Origin: Serripes groenlandicus
Taxonomy: Eukaryota > Mollusca > Bivalvia > Cardiida > Cardiidae
DNA length: 64,000 bases
Direction of reading: 5' to 3'
Assembly: GCA_031761405.1 (NCBI GenBank)
Contig: JASEVX010000011.1
Span: forward strand, 18,211,106 to 18,275,105
Shown here: one piece after another, positions 1-12,276 of the stretch
Layout: each line of letters starts with the position of its first letter
Position numbering within the stretch: position 1 is the first letter of the stretch
Translations under genes and position numbers: made by a program
The notes under the pieces: model-generated
What the model was told of the DNA's origin: nothing
Seen by the model: the letters and a program-made list of their open reading frames with translations, nothing else
The model's database searches: none

Positions 1-189
1 TTTTGATAATATCTAAGCAAAACAATAGAATATATCTTTAAATGAAACATTTATTATTTTGTTGAAAATATTATTGCAAAAAGAGAAAATGTTCATGATT
101 ATCATTTTTTTTCTTTCAGTTCTCACAATATTTCCAAAAGCCATCTGCTGCATTTGCGGCAAAACACGTTTGTAAATAGGAAATGGTTA

Positions 190-860
190 AACGAAATTTA
201 GCATTTGGTAAGGCTCTTCACTGTTCCTTATATAAGTGATGGAATATTTTTAGAAACTTCCGAAGGGCAATATCAATTTAAATACGAATGCAAAAATGAG
301 CATGCACACTTGTATGAGACTAAATTACGTTTAAGTGACGGCATGACTCAAGAGACTGTTGTTGCATTTAGAAATACAAATATGGGAAATGTGAAAATGT
401 GAATATATCTTTTAACAAAAACTGTGAAAATGCTTATTATTTTTTTTTATTATTTTCATATTCGCAATGTTTTGAACACTCATCGGCTGTTGATGAAAAC
501 AAACTATGAAATTGCGTTGAACCTCAACGAAAGACTTTAAAAATGATAGAAATGGCTGCCCTACATTGGCGACGATCAGGGTTGCGGGGTTAGCTTTACG
601 ACTGACTGACTAATGTCGGGATAAACTAACTAGTAGTACTGGTAACTTTCTAAAGAAATACCGTGATAACTGAAAAACTGTTGAAAGCGGCGTGAAACAC
701 CAAACAATGAATCTCAACCAAAATAAAAAAAAAACGTCGCATAACGCGTACTTAACTTTTCTAAAATATAGTCAAAGAAGGATAACTTCAAATCTAAACG
801 TTTCAGGAATGATTATCTCCCTTTGTAAAATAATAGTTGACTACATTATGAGCAATTTAT
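190..860 (+). repeat. R-block copy 1 (duplicated right flank of the minisatellite locus)
   Basis: About 650 bp here match 15,393-16,030 and 23,670-24,235 almost base for base, from the shared start TTTAGCATTTGGTAAGG through a SINE-like 3' body at about 540-725 that ends in GAAAGCGGCGTGAAACACC. In the other two copies this block lies just right of the 28-bp array. Here it has no array beside it within the window. The short open frame at 205-402 is also present in the second copy, but it is interrupted and differs between copies, so I do not call it a gene. Confidence 0.8.
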
Positions 861-1305
861 CCTTCTGCTACAATTATTTTTCAGACATCGTCGCAGAGGC
901 GTCAGAAAGCGTCTATATATGAGATAAGTTTATAAATATCTGATACGAGAAAGTCAGGTAACACATAGGTATCGTATCTGTCTACTGTGAAAAAATGTTA
1001 TATCATTATCAAAATGTGCCATATCGCTGTCTATATGGTTTTTGAAGTCGTCAGCTATATATTCGTTGTATGTGGGAAAGGGTAAAACAAGATCAATGTT
1101 GACTACAATATGAGCAATTTATACTTCTGCCACAATGTTTTTCAGACGTCGTAACACATGGTTATCTAATTTGTCCACTGTGATAAAAAATGAAAAAAGG
1201 TTGTAACAGCGTCAATCAATCATTATCAAAATGTGCCATATCGTTTGTCTATATGCTTTTTGAAGTCGTCAAATACAGATTCGTTGTATGTGGGAAAGGG
1301 TTAAA
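838..1305. repeat. Tandem pair of degenerate MITE-2-like units
   Basis: Two adjacent stretches (about 838-1,080 and 1,080-1,305) share GACTACA.TATGAGCAATTTA, the TTTTTCAGAC segment, CATTATCAAAATGTGCCATATCG and an end at TTGTATGTGGGAAAGGGT. That end resembles the terminal motif of the MITE-2 fold-back family seen elsewhere in the window. Confidence 0.55.
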
Positions 1306-1321
1306 CCAAGATAAATACGGA

Positions 1322-1480
1322 ATATTATGTTGTGGGGTGGATACATGAGTTCGTATTCCACGACAAGTAGCGTGGGAAAATCGATATCTTACGAGACCGT
1401 AGGTCGAGCTAAGATATGGATTTCCCCACGCTACGCGTCGTTAATACGAACTCAATTATCCACCCCACAACATAATATTA
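1322..1480. mobile_element. Short fold-back (MITE-like) element
   Basis: The outer ends are inverted copies: TATTATGTTGTGGGGTGGAT on the left and its complement ATCCACCCCACAACATAATA on the right. The arms continue inward through GAGTTCGTATT / AATACGAACTC and GTAGCGTGGG / CCCACGCTAC, leaving a centre near 1,395-1,412. There is no coding capacity. The small frame at 1,327-1,572 is a by-product of the inverted repeat. Confidence 0.8.
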
Positions 1481-1923
1481 CTTTTATTACATACCTACAA
1501 TCTATGAGCAGCGAAAATTTATTGAGTTTACATTTTATTAACCGTAAAAGTAAGATTATGAAGGGCGGATGAATATCGCTTCAATGATTACGCCACGCCC
1601 CATAATGCATTCCAATACGTATGCCCCGCCTAATATCGTCATCAAACCGGTTACGTCACTGTATGACGTCACAATCTTGTATTTACACCGCATATAGATA
1701 CGGAATTTTAATCTGTCGTGGTGTATTTGCGCAAGTCAATCTGTGTGTATTTCCACCGGAAAATAAACAGGCATGTAATAAATGGAAAGATGTCACCAGT
1801 AGCAGCAGATCTGGTGTCTCGGCGCGTCAGGCGATCTGGATCTATCGGTATGATGTTTATTACCGAATAATTGATTTTGTACACCTCGTTATCATCACTT
1901 TTTTTTTTTTGCGATATGACGCT

Positions 1924-2151
1924 TAACCCTTTCCCTCATATGGACGCTTTCTGACGCCTCTGCAGCAGACGGCTTTTTGAAAACATAGTGACAAAAGAAG
2001 AAATTGCACAAAATGTGCAATTTCTCCTTTTGCCACAATGTTTTCCACTTTTTGTCATAGGTTATCCATTCAACTATGGAGATTGTCTATGTTTCGACAA
2101 AATAAGTTCAAAGTCGTCTGCTGCAGAACTGTCGTATGAGGGAAAGGGTTA
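1924..2151. mobile_element. MITE-2 family copy, complete
   Basis: It runs from TTAACCCTTTCCCTCATATGG to its inverted end GTATGAGGGAAAGGGTTAA. Inside are the family hallmarks: GACGCCTCTGCAGCAGACGG, a CAAAAGAAGAAATTGC / GCAATTTCTCCTTTTG hairpin and GTCGTCTGCTGCAG. About 228 bp. Confidence 0.8.
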
Positions 2152-2640
2152 ATATGAGATACGAGACGCGATCTTGGATCTCGTAACGCGTGCGTCAATG
2201 TGAATATATAGTGGAGTTCGTGTTTTCGTACAGTCTGACCCGAGTCTCACTAGTTCCTTTACATAGAGTGTATACCCAGATCAGATATGACATCTGACAT
2301 GCTTGTCCCACTGGTTTCACTACATTTTGTACCATATCACCATGTTTATGAACCCGTTACGGTGATGTTATAAGACCCCCAAATCGCTTGGCGCGGATCA
2401 ATCATACTTGAAAACCGCGGCACTCAATAAAACATAGAATTATTGTAGATGACTATACTTGTACTAGATTTTGATCGGTGTGTATATACACGCAGTTTGG
2501 CCGGGTCACCTCATGTAACCAGTTACGCATGGCGTCGGCAGTGTAGACGCTGATCACAATGCATGTACTGTATAGACTGAGCTGTGTAGCCTATGTACTG
2601 TACGTTAATGCACTATTGTAATTATATTGTCGTGTCATAA
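2152..2640. other. Unassigned stretch
   Basis: I found no reading frame, tRNA-like box pair, inverted repeat or close copy of another part of the window here. Confidence 0.5.
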
Positions 2641-2644
2641 AATA

Positions 2645-2918
2645 TGGGCCGTTCCATGAGAAAACCAACATTACGGAATATGCGTAATGTATCGACCCAG
2701 ATCAGCCTGCGCAGTCCAAGCAGGCTAATCTGGGTCGGCACGTTCCGTCTCAAGGGGATAGAGATTTAGAGTACTGATTCCTGAAACAGTAAATCAACAG
2801 GAGATGAAAACTTCAAAAGTGTCTGCCCGGATTAGCCTGCGCGGCATGATTAGGCTGATCCGGATCGATACTCTACGCAGAGACGGCCCTGTTTGTTTTT
2901 TCGTGAAACGGCTCATAT
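2645..2918. mobile_element. MITE-1 family copy, complete
   Basis: Fold-back element with termini GGGCCGTTCCATGAGAAAAC and TTTTCGTGAAACGGCTCAT. Two inner palindromic domains are visible: GATCAGCCTGCGCAGTCC / GCAGGCTAATCTGGGTCG on the left and GATTAGCCTGCGCGGCATG / GGCTGATCCGGATCG on the right, separated by GATTCCTGAAACAG. It is the first of about a dozen copies in the window. Confidence 0.85.
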
Positions 2919-2939
2919 TCATTTAACAAGTTCCCAATT

Positions 2940-3154
2940 GCAGAGACATTTTGACGCATATGCAGAGCCGGGACAAGTTTTGAAAACAATCTGACAAAAG
3001 TAGAAATTGCTCATCATGAGCAAGTACTCCTTTTGCAATAATGTGTTCAACTCTATTAAATATTTAAAAAATCATTAAATTGTATAGATATTTTCCATAT
3101 TTTAGCTCAGATATTTTGAAAGTCGCCTGCTGCAGATTTGAGCCGAGGGTTAAA
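2940..3154. mobile_element. MITE-2 family copy, degenerate
   Basis: The core hairpin AGTAGAAATTGCTCATCATGAGC and the segment AAGTCGCCTGCTGCAGATTTG are recognisable. The left end is worn (GACGCATATGCAGAG) and the right end reads GAGGGTTAA. Confidence 0.6.
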
Positions 3155-3485
3155 CGACACGCTTTGGTCCAAATTTCGATATAATCGATTTCAAAAGGAC
3201 TGTATCACGCTTTCTCCAACTCATACCCAAGAATTTCGATCATCAGTTAAATCATCAAATATCGATCATCCTATCTGCCCTCGGAAGCAATATATTAGTT
3301 AATCTCCGTAAGGTTCCGTGATTTACCGATAATTCATCACACGCGCTGTGAAGAGAATCGTAAAACGATAAACAACTAGGGGATAGTCGTGTCGGACAAC
3401 GAGCCAGTACAGTAGGTTAAAGCTTTAAATGGTTAGAATAATAACGATCGTAATTTAGTGACACGCGCTCCAAATAAACGTTGTG
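3155..3485. other. Unassigned stretch
   Basis: No coding frame or repeat copy recognised. Confidence 0.5.
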
Positions 3486-3489
3486 TGCA

Positions 3490-3700
3490 CATATAAACAC
3501 ACACATATATATCATATATAATCTTTATTTCCTCCAATATTGAAGATTACAATATAAATGAAATGTATTAGAACAGAATGGTGATACAATTAAAACTGAT
3601 AGAAAAAAACACAGAAAAAAACCACAAAACCAAAACAAACAAACCATATATATACATGCAGGTGTCACACATCCAACCTGTTGTGAGGGAGGCTGCGCCA
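3490..3700 (-). mobile_element. Possible LINE 3' tail
   Basis: On the minus strand this reads as T/G-rich sequence (GTTTGTTTGTTTTGG) followed by a segment ending GGAAATAAAGATTATATATG. That is the layout of the 3' end of the LINE remnant at 47.2-48.0 kb, but there is no coding sequence to confirm it. Confidence 0.3.
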
Positions 3701-4012
3701 CCGAGTACTGGTAGGGGAATAAGCAGAATCATCTCCCGACAGAACTTTTAATCGAAACGAAAAAATAAGAGTTCAAGAGAGACATTCCCTTATGTAAGAT
3801 CCATACTTCAGTTATCATACTTGTGAATGTGAATATGCACACATTCATACAGAAGTATATACGCCTCCATAATGTGTACACATTCACACACATGTACCAG
3901 GGACGTAGATAAGATATACGTCCCTGCATGTACACACAATATATACATGAACATGAAGAACATGCAAAAATAGATTTCAAGAAGTTCACCTTGGTTGCGT
4001 AGCCAAGCTCTG

Positions 4013-4234
4013 TAACCTTTCCCACGTATATACGCTTTCTTTATGTTTTGGTTTTTGACAACATAGTGGCAAAAGATGAAAATTCTCATAATGAGCAATT
4101 TCTGCTTGCGCCACAAAGTCTTCAACCTAATTCAATAATTTAATTTCATATATATAGAGAGAGATTTCTCCTATTTTCGCCTAGATGCGTTGATAGTCGT
4201 CTGTTGCTGATGTGTTGTATGTGGGAACGGATTG
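4013..4234. mobile_element. MITE-2 family copy
   Basis: The ends are AACCTTTCCCACGTATATACG and GTATGTGGGAACGG. The core GATGAAAATTCTCATAATGAGC and GTCGTCTGTTGCTGATG are both present. Confidence 0.7.
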
Positions 4235-5390
4235 TAGGATATAAAGTAACAGGAGCAAAATGCAACGGACAACAAGTTAAAAAGCAACACATTTTTAAAA
4301 ATACACTGACAATCAATATGTTTAACTTTACAAACATGAAAAAGACACAAACTAACAGAGGATTAATGTAATTTCTTGATACTGTATAAAACGATTTTTT
4401 TATATTTTTTTATATATACATATGAGGGAAAGGGCATACCTTAGTGCATTGTTAAATGAAATTTAGTCGGATTAAACTATTTACAACCTTACAATAATAT
4501 ATGTAACTCAAAGTGCTAATATTTCTTTCACTTTACAATTTTATTTGATATATTGTGCATGTCTGTGTAAAGATGTTTGAAAAAGCGGTGGGAAAACATT
4601 GTGGGAGAAGAGATTGTTCATAATTAACAATTATTCCTTTTCACTCAATAATATCTTCTGTCAATAATTATGAACAATATTAGAACTATTGCTTGTCTTC
4701 TGTCGGATGTTTAAACAAAGTTGATGAAAAACATTATGGGAAAAGGAAAAATTGCTTATTATGATCAATTTCTCCTTTGCACGGAATTATATTTTCTGTC
4801 ACATAATGTTTTTAACGCTTCTTTTTTAAGTTTAAAAGACTTCATACAAAAACCTAACTAAGCTGTTCAACATTGAAGATTACCGTGTGAGAATTATTCG
4901 GATCAAGACCCCTGGGGATACAAATTTACTTTATGAGGGTCATAAAACTTCGGATATAATCGGGAGAATTTCCGAACTATCACGAATACATTTAAAAACA
5001 CGAAGTTACAAATATATCTTTAAAAAAGACAATCTAAATCTAAATATATTTTACTGAAATAAAGATTACATTGTAGATGAAGAAGTCTAGTATCCGAGAC
5101 CGTTTGCACCGAAGAAATGTATATGATAATATTTGATATACATCGATTATAAGTGAAGGGGTATTTTTATTTTTGTTCTTTGTTTATTTGAAATTAACAA
5201 CGTTTATTCAACCTAAAAAACGACAATCTAAAAAAAAAATATTTCGAAAAATAAAAAAATGCATGTTAAAGATAGACAATGATATATTGTGAAGCCGTTT
5301 GCACCTAAGCGGTAACTCTATTAATAAAATTGTTATAGCGCGTTAAAGTTACAACTCCTCTAAATTTCTATATGGTAAATTATCCCCGAT
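4235..5390. other. AT-rich stretch, degraded fold-back remnants only
   Basis: Two worn hairpin remnants resembling the MITE-2 core lie at about 4,565-4,660 and 4,725-4,805 (GGAAAAATTGCTTATTATG). I see no coding frame in the rest. Confidence 0.5.
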
Positions 5391-5394
5391 AGCA

Positions 5395-5795
5395 AATGTC
5401 GGGTGAAATCATTCTTTACACATGTGCTTAGAATGTTTAAAAAACTCGTCTGGGTTGTCTTAGATTTCTGCTACAGTTCGAGAGTTAAATGTAGATCTTT
5501 TTATTGTTATTCTATTGTATTTGAGCGACGCTCCAGGATTTATTAGTTGGTCTTTACGTCGCATTCAATAATGTTTCAGTTACATCACGGCTTTTTCTGT
5601 GTAAGTTAACAGTTCTACTGGTCCATTTATCCTGACAACAGCTTTTCAGTTGTAATGCTAACCCAGCCCGAATCCCTGAGCGTCAAAGAGGACAGCCATT
5701 ACTTCTACTTTTAAAGTCTTTGATATGAACCGACCGGGGATCGAACACGCATCCTAGGAGGACGCTGTACCACTACACCACCGAGGCGGACGCTC
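5395..5795 (-). mobile_element. tRNA-derived SINE and left flank of the minisatellite (L-block copy 1)
   Basis: Read on the minus strand, a tRNA-like head contains A box TGGTGTAGTGG and, about 40 bp further on, B box GTTCGATCCCCGG. The body then runs to a tail at about 5,550 (GAATGCGACGTAAAG). The SINE proper is about 5,550-5,795. The rest, 5,395-5,550, is flank shared with 23,250-23,400. The 28-bp array begins inside the SINE's tRNA head, so this element is the likely parent of the array. Confidence 0.8.
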
Positions 5796-8700
5796 TACCA
5801 CTACACTACCGAGACGGACGCTCTATTACTACACCACCGAGGCGGACGCTCTACCACTACACCACCGAGGCGGATACTCCACCACTACACCACCGAGGCG
5901 GACGCTCTACCACTACACCACCGAGGCGGACGCTCTATTACTACACCACCGAGGCGGACGCTCTACCACTACACCACCGAGGCGGACGCTCTACCACTAC
6001 ACCACCGAGGCGGACGCTCTACCACTACACCACCGAGGCGGACGTTATACCACTACACCACCGAGGCGGACGCTCTATTACTACACCACCGAGGCGGTTG
6101 ACACTCCACCACTACACCACCGAGGCGGACGCTCTACCACTACACCACCGAGGCGGACGCTCTACCACTACACCACCGAGGCGGACGCTCTACCACTACA
6201 CCACCGAGGCGGACGCTCTATTACTACACCACCGGGGCGGACGCTCTACCACAACACCACAGAGGCGGACGCAGTACCACTACACCACCGAGGCGGACAC
6301 TCTTGCACTACACCACCGAGGCGGGCACTCTTGCACTACACCACCGAGGCGGACGCTCTTCCACTACACCACCGAGGCGGACACTCTACCACTACACCAC
6401 CGAGGCGGACGCTCCACCACTACACCACCGAGGCGGACACTCTACCACTACACCACCGAGGCGGACGCTCTACCACTACTCCACCGAGGCGGACGCTCCA
6501 CCACTACACCACAGAGGCGGACGCTCTACCACTACACCACCGAGGCGGTTGACGCTCTACCACTACACCACCGAGGCGGACGCTCTACCACTACACCACC
6601 GAGGCGGACGCTCTACCACTACACAACCGAGGCGGACGCTCTACCACTACACCACCGAGGCGGACGCTCTACCACTACACCACCGAGGCGGTTGACACTC
6701 TGCCACTACACCACCGAGGCGGACGCTCTACCACTACACCACCGAGGCGGACCCTCTACCATTACACCACCGATGCGGTTGACGCTCTGCCACTACACCA
6801 CCGAGGCGGACGCTCCACCACTACACCACCGAGGCGAACACTCTACCACTACACCACCGAGGCGGTTGACCCTCTACCACTACACCACCGAGGCGGACGC
6901 TCTACCACTACACCACAGAGGCGGTTGACACTCTTCCACTACACCACCGAGGCGGTTGACGCTCTACCACTACACCACCGAGGCGGACACTCTACCACTA
7001 CACCACCGAGGCGGTTGACGCTCTACCACTACACCACCGAGGCGGACACTTTACCACTACACCACCGAGGCGGTTGACACTCTACCACTACACCACCGAG
7101 GCGGTTGACACTCTACCACTACACCACCGAGGCGGTTGACGCTCTGCCACTACACCACCGAGGCGGTTGACGCTCTACCACTACATCACCGAGGCGGACA
7201 CTCTACCACTACACCACCGAGGCGGTTGACGCTCTACCACTACACCACCGAGGCGGACGCTCTACCACTACACCACCGAGGCGGTTGACGCTCTACCACT
7301 ACACCACCGAGGCGGTTGACGCTCCACCACTACACCACCGAGGCGGACACTCTACCACTACACCACCGAGGCAGACACTCTACCACTACACCACCGAGGC
7401 GGACGCTCTACCACTACTCCACCGAGGCGGACGCTCCACCACTACACCACTGACGCGGACGCCCTACCACTACACCACCGAGGCGGTTGACGCTCTACCA
7501 CTACACCACCGAGGCGGACGCTCTACCACTACAGCACCGAGGCGGACGCTCTACCACTACACCACCGAGGCGGTTGACACTCTGCCACTACACCACCGAG
7601 GCGGACGCTCTACCACTACACCACCGAGGCGGACGCTCTACCACTACACCACCGAGGCAGACGCCGTACCACTACACCACCGAGGCGGGCACTCTTGCAC
7701 TACACCACCGAGGCGGGCACTCTTGCACTACACCACCGAGGCGGATGATCTACCACAACACCACCGAGGCGGACGCTCTTCCACTACACCACCGAGGCGG
7801 TTGACACTCTGCCACTACACCACCGAGGCGGACGCTCTACCACTACACCACCGAGGCGGACGCTCTACCACTACACCACCGAGGCAGACGCCGTACCACT
7901 ACACCACCGAGGCGGGCACTCTTGCACTACACCACCGAGGCGGACACTCTTGCACTACACCACCGAGGCGGGCACTCTTGCACTACACCACCGAGGCGGA
8001 CGCTCTTCCACTACACCACCGAGGCGGACACTCTACCACTACACCACCGAGGCGGATGATCTACCACAACACCACCGAGGCGGACGCAGTACCACTACAC
8101 CACCGAGGCGGACACTCTTGCACTACACCACCGAGGCGGGCACTCTTGCACTACACCACCGAGGCGGACGCTCTTCCACTACACCACCGAGGCGGACACT
8201 CTACCACTACACCACCGAGGCGGACGCTCTACCACTACTCCACCGAGGTGGACGCTCCACCACTACACCACCGAGGCGGACGCTCTACCACTACACCACC
8301 GAGGCGGACACTCTTGCACTACACCACCGAGGCGGACGCTCTTCCACTACACCACCGAGGCGGACACTCTACCACTACACCACCGAGGCGGACGCTCTAC
8401 CACTACTCCACCGAGGTGGACGCTCCACCACTACACCACCGAGGCGGACGCTCTACCACTACACCACCGAGGCGGACACTCTAGCACTACACCACCGAGG
8501 CGGACGCTCCACCACTACACCACCGAGGCGGACACTCTACCACTACACCACCGAGGCGGACGCTCTACCACTACTCCACCGAGGCGGACGCTCCACCACT
8601 ACACCACCGAGGCGGACGCTCTACCACTACACCACCGAGGCGGTTGACGCTCTATCACTACACCACCGAGGCGGACGCTATACCACTACACCACCGAGAC

Positions 8701-10540
8701 GGACACTCTTGCACTACACCACCGAGGCGGACGCTCTACCACTACTCCACTGAGGCGGACACTCTTGCACTACACCACCGAGGCGGACGCTCTACCACTA
8801 CACCACCGAGGCGTACACTCTTGCACTACACCACCGAGGCGGACGCTCTACCATTACACCACCGAGGCGGTTGACGCTCTACCACTACACCACCGAGGCG
8901 GACGCTCTACCACTACACCACCGAGGCGGACGCTCCACCACTACACCACCGAGCCGGACGCCCTACCACTACACCACCTAGGCGGTTGACGCTCTACCAC
9001 TACACCACCGAGGCGGACGCTCTACCACTACACCACCGAGGCGGACGCTCTACCACTACACCACCGAGGCGGTTGACACTCTGCCACTACACCACCGAGG
9101 CGGACGCTCTACCACTACTCCACCGAGGTGGACGCTCCACCACTACACCACCGAGGCGGACGCTCTACCACTACACCACCGAGGCCGACACTCTACCACT
9201 ACACCACCGAGGCGGACGCTCCACCTCTACACCACCGAGGCGGGCACTCTACCACTACACCACCGAGGCGGACGCTCTACCACTACTCCACCGAGGCGGA
9301 CGCTCCACCACTACACCACCGAGGCGGACGCTCTACCACTACACCACCGAGGCGGTTGACGCTCTATCACTACACCACCGAGGCGGACGCCCTACCACTA
9401 CACCACCGAGGCGGTTAACGCTCTACCACTACACCACCGAGGCAGACGCTCTACCACTACACCACCGAGGCGGACGCTCTACCACTACACCACCGAGGCG
9501 GACGCTCTACCACTACCATACCGAGGCGGTTGACACTCTGTCACTACACCACCGAGGCGGACGCTCTACCACTACACCACCGAGACGGACGCTCTACCAC
9601 TACACCACCGAGGCTGACGCCGTACCACTACACCACCGAGGCGGGCACTCTTCCACTACACCACCGAGGCGGGCACTCTTGCACTACACCACCGAGGCGG
9701 ACGATCTACCACAACACCACCGAGGCGGACGCAGTACCACTACACCACCGAGGCGGACACTCTTGCACTACACCACCGAGGCGGGCACTCTTGCACTACA
9801 CCACCGAGGCGGGCGTTCTTCCACTACACCACCGAGGCGGACACTCTACCACTACACCACCGAGGCGGACGCTCTACCACTACACCACCGAGGCGGACAC
9901 TCTACCACTACACCACCGAGGCGGTTGACGCTCTACCACTACACCACCGAGGCGGACGATCTACCACTACACCACCGAGGCGGACACTCTTGCACTACAC
10001 CAACGAGGCGGACACTCTGCCACTACACCACCGAGGCGGACGCTCTACCACTACTCCACCGAGGTGGACGCTTCACCACTACACCACCGAGGCGGACGCT
10101 CTACCACTACACCACCGAGGCGGACACTCTACCACTACACAACCGAGGCGGACGCTCCACCACTACACCACCGAGGCGGACACTCTACCACTACACCACC
10201 GAGGCGGACGCTCTACCACTACTCCACCGAGGCGGACGCTCCACCACTACACCACCGAGGCGGACGCATTACCACTACTCCACCGAGGCGGACGCTCCAC
10301 CACTACACCACCGAGGCGGACGCATTACCACTACACCACCGAGGCGGTTGACGCTCTATCACTACACCACCGAGGCGGACGCCCTACCACTACACCACCG
10401 AGGCGGTTAACGCTCTACCACTACACCACCGAGGCGGACGCTCTACCACTACACCACCAAGGCGGACGCTCTACCACTACACCACCGAGGCGGACGCTCT
10501 ACCACTACACCACCGAGGCGGTTGACACTCTGCCACTACA

Positions 10541-12180
10541 CCACCGAGGCGGACGCTCTACCACTACACCACCGAGGCGGACGCTCTTCCACTACACCAC
10601 CGAGGCGGGCACTCTTGCACTACACCACCGAGGCGGACGATCTACCACAACACCACCGAGGCGGACGCAGTACCACTACACCACCGAGGCGGACACTCTA
10701 CCACTACACCACCGAGGCGGACGCTCTACCACTACTCCACCGAGGGGACGCTCCACCACTACACCACCGAGGCGGACACTCTACCACTACACCACCGAGG
10801 CGGACGCTCCACCACTACACCACCGAGCCGGACGCCCTACCACTACACCACCGAGGCGGTTGACGCTCTACCACTACACCACCGAGGCGGACGCTCTACC
10901 ACTACACCACCAAAGCGGATGCTCTACCACTACACCACCGAGGCGGACGCTCTACCACTACACCACCGAGGCGGTTGACACTCTGCCACTACACCACCGA
11001 GGCGGACGCTCTACCACTACTCCACCGAGGTGGACGCTCCACCACTACACCACCGAGGCGGACGCTCTACCACAACACCACCGAGGCGGACGCAGTACCA
11101 CTACACCACCGAGGCGGACACTCTACCACTACACCACCGAGGCGGACGCTCTACCACTACTCCACCGAGGCGGACGCTCCACCACTACACCACCGAGGCG
11201 GACGCTCTACCACTACACCACCGAGGCGGTTGACGCTCTATCACTACACCACCGAGGCGGACGCTCTACCACTACACCACCGAGGCGGACACTCTTGCAC
11301 TACACCACCGAGGCGGACGCACTACTACTACTCCACTGAGGCGGACACTCTTGCACTACACCACCGAGGCGGACGCTCTACCACTACACCACCGAGGCGG
11401 ACGCTCTTCCACTACACCACCGAGGCGGGCACTCTTGCACTACACCACCGAGGCGGACGATCTACCACAACACCACCGAGGCGGACGCAGTACCACTACA
11501 CCACCGAGGCGGACACTCTACCACTACACCACCGAGGCGGACGCTCTACCACTACTCCACCGAGGGGACGCTCCACCACTACACCACCGAGGCGGACACT
11601 CTACCACTACACCACCGAGGCGGACGCTCCACCACTACACCACCGAGCCGGACGCCCTACCACTACACCACCGAGGCGGTTGACGCTCTACCACTACACC
11701 ACCGAGGCGGACGCTCTACCACTACACCACCAAAGCGGATGCTCTACCACTACACCACCGAGGCGGACGCTCTACCACTACACCACCGAGGCGGTTGACA
11801 CTCTGCCACTACACCACCGAGGCGGACGCTCTACCACTACTCCACCGAGGTGGACGCTCCACCACTACACCACCGAGGCGGACGCTCTACCACAACACCA
11901 CCGAGGCGGACGCAGTACCACTACACCACCGAGGCGGACACTCTACCACTACACCACCGAGGCGGACGCTCTACCACTACTCCACCGAGGCGGACGCTCC
12001 ACCACTACACCACCGAGGCGGACGCTCTACCACTACACCACCGAGGCGGTTGACGCTCTATCACTACACCACCGAGGCGGACGCTCTACCACTACACCAC
12101 CGAGGCGGACACTCTTGCACTACACCACCGAGGCGGACGCACTACTACTACTCCACTGAGGCGGACACTCTTGCACTACA
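10541..12180. repeat. 820-bp higher-order tandem duplication inside the minisatellite
   Basis: About 10,541-11,360 and 11,361-12,180 are copies at an offset of exactly 820 bp. Rare variants are shared, including CAAAGCGGAT (10,911 / 11,731), a 27-bp unit with GAGGGGACGCT (10,742 / 11,562) and GCACTACTACTACTCC (11,319 / 12,139). I saw no difference between the copies, so the duplication looks recent. Confidence 0.85.
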
Positions 12181-12276
12181 CCACCGAGGCGGACGCTCTA
12201 CCACTACACCACCGAGGCGTACACTCTTGCACTACACCACCGAGGCGGACGCTCTACCACTACACCACCGAGGCGG

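Noticed and set aside
3729..4337. Minus-strand frames of 63-105 codons
   Set aside because: They overlap a MITE-2 copy and each other in different frames, with no recognisable domain.
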